Of a DNA stretch of 64,000 nt, positions 58,600 through 64,000 are shown piece after piece. Where the stretch lies: positions 5,268,497-5,332,496 of the forward strand of contig JAJEKV010000062.1 of NCBI GenBank assembly GCA_021234155.1, written 5' to 3'. Position 1 is the stretch's first letter. Each line of letters opens with the position of its first letter. A program made the translations under genes and the position numbers. Under the pieces are notes generated by a model that ran no database searches, was not told the origin of the DNA, and saw nothing but the letters and a program-made list of their open reading frames with translations. The DNA is from Isoetes taiwanensis. Its lineage: Eukaryota > Streptophyta > Lycopodiopsida > Isoetales > Isoetaceae.

Positions 58600-58750
58600 T
58601 TTTGGCTATGGAGGTCCCGATCTGGCTATGGAGGTTCGAATATGGATGTCAAGCTTTTCGCTATGGAGGTTCGAATATGGATGTCAAGCTTTCGCTATGG
58701 AGGTTCAATATGGATGTCAAGCTTTCTGGGCCATGGAGGTTCGAAATGAG
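58600..58750 (+). repeat. Minisatellite, about 35-bp unit, about 4 copies
   Basis: GCTATGGAGGTTCGAATATGG followed by ATGTCAAGCTTT recurs at about 58,624, 58,659 and 58,695, with partial units at 58,604 and 58,731. It begins about 120 bp after the end of the 3' LTR. Confidence 0.85.
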
Positions 58751-58759
58751 GAGCGCGGG

Positions 58760-61700
58760 AGGAGAGTTCAAAATTATTTGTCCTATTAATGATTCATTCC
58801 AAGAATAATAATTTATGGGGGGGGAGGGATTTCCTTACATTTTGAATTTGTAAATGTAAAATACGGGCACTTTTTTTGCCCACCCTTTCATGCTTTTACC
58901 CATATAATTTTGATTGGCATTTCCTTTAATGGGCCATCACATAATCTATGTACCATCTTCTTATATTTACTTGTACTGTTGAAAATCATTGAATTGTCTT
59001 TTCCCTTCATTGCTTATCTTTCTTCCTTAGAGTTGGAACATAAGAAATTGTTCAATGTTATATATATTCATTCCTACCGCCTTGCGAAGAGGAACTCGCA
59101 ATATGAGGAAAGAATCACTAACGAAATAATGGCGGGGACGCATCCGTGACCTCCGCACTGAGATTATGGCCAATCCATGCGGGGAGTACCCGGAGCGGGA
59201 TGATGATGATTACGAGGTAGGGGAACCCCGCAGAACAAGGAGAGCCCTATGATCCGCCTAAAGGATTGGAAGTAGTCAACATTCTCCCGAGAACGCCTTT
59301 GAGGACTTACAAAGAACTCTTCGGCCAACATGGGATTACCGGGACATGACAAGGCATGAAGCTTTTGGCCGACGCCAACGACATCACTTGTGGCGCATTT
59401 TCTATGCGCTTAAGAAGGCTTTTTTAATCTCCTCATCATTCACACCGACCCAATTTTGGTCCACGCTTGTTTTTACTTGTACCTGGTAAAGTTGTTTTAT
59501 GCCAAAAACAACACCGAAATGGCCCCAAAAGTCCACGCGGGTCCGCTTATCCGGATTTGCACAAAGAGACAAAGGGGTTTTGGCGTAAAAAATTTCTACC
59601 GTGGTTTTTTTTGGCACCCTTTTTTTGGTCAACGGTCCTTTTTTCACCGTTGTTTTTTTTGCAAATTTTTGTCAACGTGTGGTTTTTTTTTGACCGTGGT
59701 TTTTTTCACGAGCCATACGCTGTTGTTCATCAAAATAACACGCTGGTGTAGATATTACTACACGATAAAACTTAAATTACAACGCCAAAGTAAGATGGTT
59801 TGTTAAAAATAATTACATGTCGCTTAACCAAGTACCACCTGCTACTTAAATCTAGCTATTGTTTTTAATGCTACTATCTATTGTTTTTCTAAAATAAAGA
59901 CATGTAAAAAGCACTATTAGTACACATAGAAAAAAAAAAGATGTTTCCAATGTGTCTTTAGGCCAATGAAATATCGACACGCATACTTTTTAAAAAATAT
60001 AACTAATACAATATAATACAATATTGGCACGGTCATAATTTGTTAAAAATAAAAACATTTTTTCGACACATTATTACTTTTTAAATGTGATTTTTAACCA
60101 ATGAAATATTAACACATGGCATACTTTTTTTAAATAACAAAGCACTATTTTAACTAATGAAATGTAGACACGCAGTGCACAATTGAAAAAAAAATTAATT
60201 AGTATATACCACAATTTAAAAGTCAATATATCTATGGATCCTTTATTGATTTTGTTTATTTCAAAATAAAGAAGCCTTTTGGGAATCGAACCCAAACAAA
60301 CCCACATGGCATAATAATATTAGATTGTAATACAAATTCTAAGATTCTATCACTAATTAATAAGGTAATGGAGGTATCAACCATTAGATACAAATAATTT
60401 AGATGCCATCAAACCATTGAAATTCATAGAATTCATAATTTTGAAAGCGTAAAATGCATTACAATGCTTTAGATGGAATGATGTTCCACTTTTGCTTAAT
60501 TTTGATAAGAAACGGGTCTTTGATCCATTACTTTCAAGACTACTTCAGGATCTGCATAAGGAAAAAATAATCATGTTCAAAAATGCCTAGATCATACAAA
60601 AAATGAAACAAGTTCAATGATTTTTACCTGTTTTAGAATCTACACTGATGTTAAGCTTCATCTGCATGCCTGTTGTTTAGAGAACAACGATTTACCCGCC
60701 TGCTTACTTCAAATGATTTTTTGAACGGGTTTTTGAAGCTGGTCTAATAGCTTGTCCCTTTAGTTTCATTTCGCAAAGATCTAGCAGGTGTGTCACATTT
60801 ACTATCGCCCCTCAGAGACATAGATTCAATCCTTCATGAGGTAAGTTGCAAGCCCTGATTCCCAAAATAAGACAGCACCTGCAAACAGAGTCACCTATCA
60901 TTTAAAGAACAACCTCAAATCTAACACAAGGTCAATTACTCTAAAGACAAAAACTAGCCGAGATCTTATCGTTTCTATCTCTTAAGCTTTGGTTTACGTA
61001 ATCGAAGCCTCCAAAAGTGCGAAGAACCCTATCCAAATCCTTTGTCGCTTTGAGATACCATTTCCTAAAGCTCAAAAAATCCGAAAGTTAGTAATGCAAG
61101 GACTAGAGATCAAAACATAAGAAAAAATAGATAATGCCATACCTCTGCTACTGCTCTGTTGCTGCTCCTCCGTCATAGCTCTGTTGCTGCTCCTTTGTCA
61201 AAAGCCGATGCTACTATTAGGCACAAGACGATTCCGATGCTGCTATTAGGCAAGACGATTCCCCGCCATACCGACACAATTAAGCTTGATCCAACGATTT
61301 GCAGTGCTCGCAGATCCATACCCACGATCAAACCCCGCCCAAATCCAAATATCGATCAAACGATTATGCCTCGCCGAGGGTTATGCCGGTAAGGACCAAA
61401 TAAACCCACAAACGAACAACCGAGCCCATAATCATCTATGGCGACTAGCCCAATCCCGATTTGAATGTAATAATGGTTACAACCATATTAGGTGCAAGCT
61501 CTAGGCCCAAGATTGAAGCTCGAAAAGCCATCCCATCTAAGCTAGACGCCAAAACTCTAGGCGCCAAGAATGAAGCTCTGCCATCGCCAATCTCAGAAAC
61601 ACAAAGCTACAAACCAAAGGCCGTTTCGGCAGCCAATAGGATTGCAGGACGCGGATCGCAATCTAAGCCGTTGGTGAGGCAAAATATTAGCCGTTGGATG

Positions 61701-62387
61701 CAATCTAAATTATCACGAATATTCCTGTATATATTTATTTGTGATTTTGTCCGTGGTTTTGTTTGCAAATTTTTTTTGTGTTGAGCGATAATTAAAATTT
61801 TTGACATGAGAAATGTGCGAGAGTGATTATTTGTTGCTCTAAAATTTCCATCAAAATTAATAATGGCGGATTTCTTATATTATGCTTCATTATTAGTGCA
61901 CGCTTGAAACATCGTGAATCCCCCGCGGTAGGTGGGAATTCCCGGTTAGTATACCGTAGTTATGTTTAAGAAACCAGGGTTATAAGCCAAGTGGTGCCGC
62001 CAATTTTAAGCGTAAGAACTCCGTCCCCTAATCTTCCCCAAGGCATCCATAAACTAAGGCGAGGCTCAAAGATTACTTGTCATGTTTCATATCCCGCAAA
62101 AATAGGGTTTTCCAATATCAAGTTGCACCCCGCCTCAATCGGGCCGAGCTTTGGTTTTAACACTATCCAGCCCAGTGCACCCCTCGAATGAACTTTTAGT
62201 TTTCCACAATCAAGCTGTCGCCTCCCTAATCGCATCTGCACTAGGAGCAAAGTTTCAACATTGGAGCAGGGGGCTGGAGTTTTGCATGCAAACGTAGGCA
62301 CCGCACTTATCCAAATTCCCTACAAATGGCAAGCCATCTTTCTTTTTAGAACCATTGCCAAGAATGCCATCCAAAACCCCAAGGTGA
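58760..62387. other. AT-rich stretch, no gene supported
   Basis: The plus strand at 59,070-59,350 has open transposon-like pieces in two frames (RLAKRNSQYEERITNEIM, EPYDPPKGLEVVNILPRTPL, RTYKELFGQHGITGT). They are unrecognised. T-rich runs fill 59,600-59,710. A motif like CCAATGAAATATNGACACGCA is repeated three times at about 59,963, 60,098 and 60,154. A GCTCTGTTGCTGCTCC duplication lies at about 61,150-61,197. Confidence 0.45.
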
Positions 62388-63888
62388 CATGTTTGAGCCA
62401 CCTTGGCATGCTTGAGGCACCTAGGCACCAACATGCCACTTAGGGCTCAAACATGCCAAGGTGGCTCAAACATGTCAAGGTGGCTCAAACGTGCTCTCCA
62501 ACATGCCACCTAGGCAACAACATGCCAAGGTGGCTCAAACACGCCAAGTGGGCTCCCAACATGCCACCTAGGCTCCAACATGCCAAGGTGGCTCAAACAT
62601 GCCACTAGGCTCAAACATGCCAAGGTGGCTCAAACATACCACCTAGGCCCCAACATGCCATGTGGGCTCAAACATGCCACTTTGGCTCAAACATGCCAAG
62701 GTGGCTCAAACATGCCATGCGCGGCTCCAACATGCCACCCAGGCCCAACATGCCAGGTGATGCCACCTAGGCACCAACATGCCACCTAGGCTCAAACATG
62801 CCAAGGTGGCTCAAACATGCCAGGTGGTGGCAACATGCCAACATGCCACCCAGGCCCAACATGCCAAGGTGGCTCAAAAATGCCAAGGTGGCTCAAACAT
62901 GCCATGTGGGTCCAACATGCTACCTAAGCCCAACATGCCAAGGTGGCTCAAACATGCCTAGTCATCATGTCCAAATCATGCCTGAGCCACCTTGGCATGT
63001 TGGAGCCTAGATGGCATGTTGGAGCCCAAGCAGGGAGATGTTTGAGCCACCTTGGCATGTTTGAGCCTAGGTGGCATGTTTGTGCCACCTTGGCATGTTG
63101 GAGCCCACGTGGCATTATATGTTTGAGCCTAGGTGGCATGTTGGAGCCTAGGTGGCATGTTTGAGCAACCTTGGCATGTTTGAGCCTAGGTGGCATGTTG
63201 GAGCCACCTTGGCATGTTGGAGCCTAAGTGAGCCTGCATGGCATGTTTGAGCCTAGGTGGCATGTTTGAGCAACCTTGGAATGTTGGAGCCTAGGTGGCA
63301 TGTTGGAGCCCACGTGGCATATTTGAGCCACCTTGGCAAGTGTTTGAGCATGTTGGAGCCTAGTTGGCATGTTGGAGCCACCTTGGCATTTTTTAGCCTA
63401 GGTGGCATGTTTGAGCCACCTTGGCATGTTGGAGTCCACGTGGCATGTTTGAGCCTAGGTGGCATGTTGGAGGCTAGGTGGCATGTTTGAGCCCACCTTG
63501 GCATGTTTGAGCCACCTCGCATGTTCGAGCCTAGATGGCACGCTGGATCCACCTTGGCATGTGGGAGCTACCTTGGCATGTTTGAGCCTAGGTGGCATGT
63601 TTGAGCCACCTTGGCATGTTGGAGCCCACATGGCATGTTGGAGCCTATGTGGCATGTTGGAGCCCACGCGGCATGTTTGAGCCACCTTGGCGTGTTTGAG
63701 CACGCTGGAGCCTAGGTGGCATGTTTGAGCCAACTTGGCATGTTGGAGCCTAGGTGGCATGTTGGAGACCACGCGGGCATGTTTGAGCCACCTTGGCATG
63801 TTGGAGCCTACGCGGGAGATGCTTGAGCCACCTTGGCATGTTGGAGCATAGGTGGCATGTTGGAGCCCGCGGGCATGTTTGAGCCTTT
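62388..63888. repeat. 19-bp minisatellite with orientation switch
   Basis: Units of 19 bp have the form GGCATGTT(T/G)GAGCC plus a variable five-base end (TAGGT, ACCTT, CACAT, CACGT). From 62,426 to 62,960 the units run in one orientation (CATGCCAAGGTGGCTCAAA). From about 62,979 to 63,888 they run in the opposite one. The spacer between is GTCATCATGTCCAAATCA, and a short oppositely oriented block lies at 62,388-62,425. Long ORFs on both strands arise only from the repeat. Confidence 0.93.
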
Positions 63889-63891
63889 GTA

Positions 63892-64000
63892 ACGCCTCGA
63901 ACGACAAAACACTTGGATTTCTACACTGGCCGACCGCAGACACTTTTATGAGGGATATGTTCTCCTGACAGATCTTGAATTTTCTTGAGCCCCGCCAAGC
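63892..64000 (+). repeat. Partial unit of the 1.1-kb satellite or a related LTR start
   Basis: CCTCGAACGACAAAACA, TTCTACA, GACCG and GTTCTCC...GATCTTGAAT-like words follow in the order seen in the satellite units at 40,380, 41,508, 42,588 and 43,668. The match starts where the minisatellite stops and runs to the window end. Confidence 0.65.

Noticed and set aside
60255-60300. tRNA-like T-arm GGGTTCGATTCCC on the minus strand
   Set aside because: The stem-loop and B box are perfect, but no anticodon arm, acceptor pairing or clear A box lies upstream. It is a fragment at most.
63455-63943. A 162-codon minus-strand ORF and many ORFs of 60-100 codons
   Set aside because: They are made wholly of the 19-bp minisatellite. 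Because 19 is not a multiple of three, all frames stay open for long stretches on both strands.
1-64000. CRISPR array, bacterial operon or plasmid features
   Set aside because: Spliced genes, plant transposons and PPR relics rule out a prokaryotic origin. The tandem arrays have no spacer-repeat alternation.

Overview
This window is nuclear DNA of a land plant, and I infer a fern or another large-genome seed-free plant. The support for a plant is a set of spliceosomal genes, organelle-type PPR gene relics of the E class, a BRANCHLESS TRICHOME-type coiled-coil gene, and plant CACTA, Ty3/gypsy chromovirus, L1-like and Helitron elements. The fern assignment is inference from the style of the PPR relics and the transposon load. 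No rRNA gene, complete tRNA gene or CRISPR array was seen.

Layout. 0-10 kb is AT-rich gene space. It holds a decayed minus-strand PPR gene (about 0.26-1.26 kb), small duplications and hairpins, an eight-exon minus-strand SAM-dependent methyltransferase gene of the EEF1AKMT4/METTL13 type (6.6-8.7 kb) with an in-frame TAA in its last exon, and a second PPR relic (9.3-9.6 kb). 10-25 kb holds a Tourist/Harbinger-like MITE with TAA target duplications (10.1-10.6 kb), a 5'-truncated L1-like LINE with a poly(A) tail (14.8-17.85 kb), a Helitron-type 3' terminus (18.2 kb) that borders a partly readable multi-exon minus-strand gene, and several foldback repeats. At 25.4-26.9 kb lies the cleanest gene of the window, a two-exon plus-strand coiled-coil gene.

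28.3-63.9 kb is mostly repetitive. A Ty3/gypsy pol fragment (28.5-30.6 kb) lacks its RT catalytic box and is cut at 30,596 by a CACTA (En/Spm) element. The CACTA begins with the canonical CACTACAAG end, is rich in GTCGTTTAACGAC-type subterminal repeats, and carries a decayed TNP2 transposase. Between the TNP2 N-terminal exons and the TNP2 body sits a degraded SET-domain coding stretch, and near the right side is an unrecognised minus-strand ORF. Then follow about 4 copies of a 1.1-kb tandem satellite (39.5-43.8 kb) and a roughly 13-kb Ty3/gypsy chromovirus with both LTRs, a tRNA-iMet primer-binding site, a pol region with a C-terminal chromodomain, and an upstream ORF whose first seven residues equal the histone H3 tail. 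The window ends in a 19-bp minisatellite whose units flip orientation at a centre near 62.97 kb, abutting another fragment of the 1.1-kb satellite.

Repeat copies differ by many small indels, whereas the genes keep clean frames. I flag that this could be decay or a consensus-sequence artefact in heavily methylated repeats. Exon boundaries were worked out by eye from GT/AG sites and frame continuity; no database search was possible.
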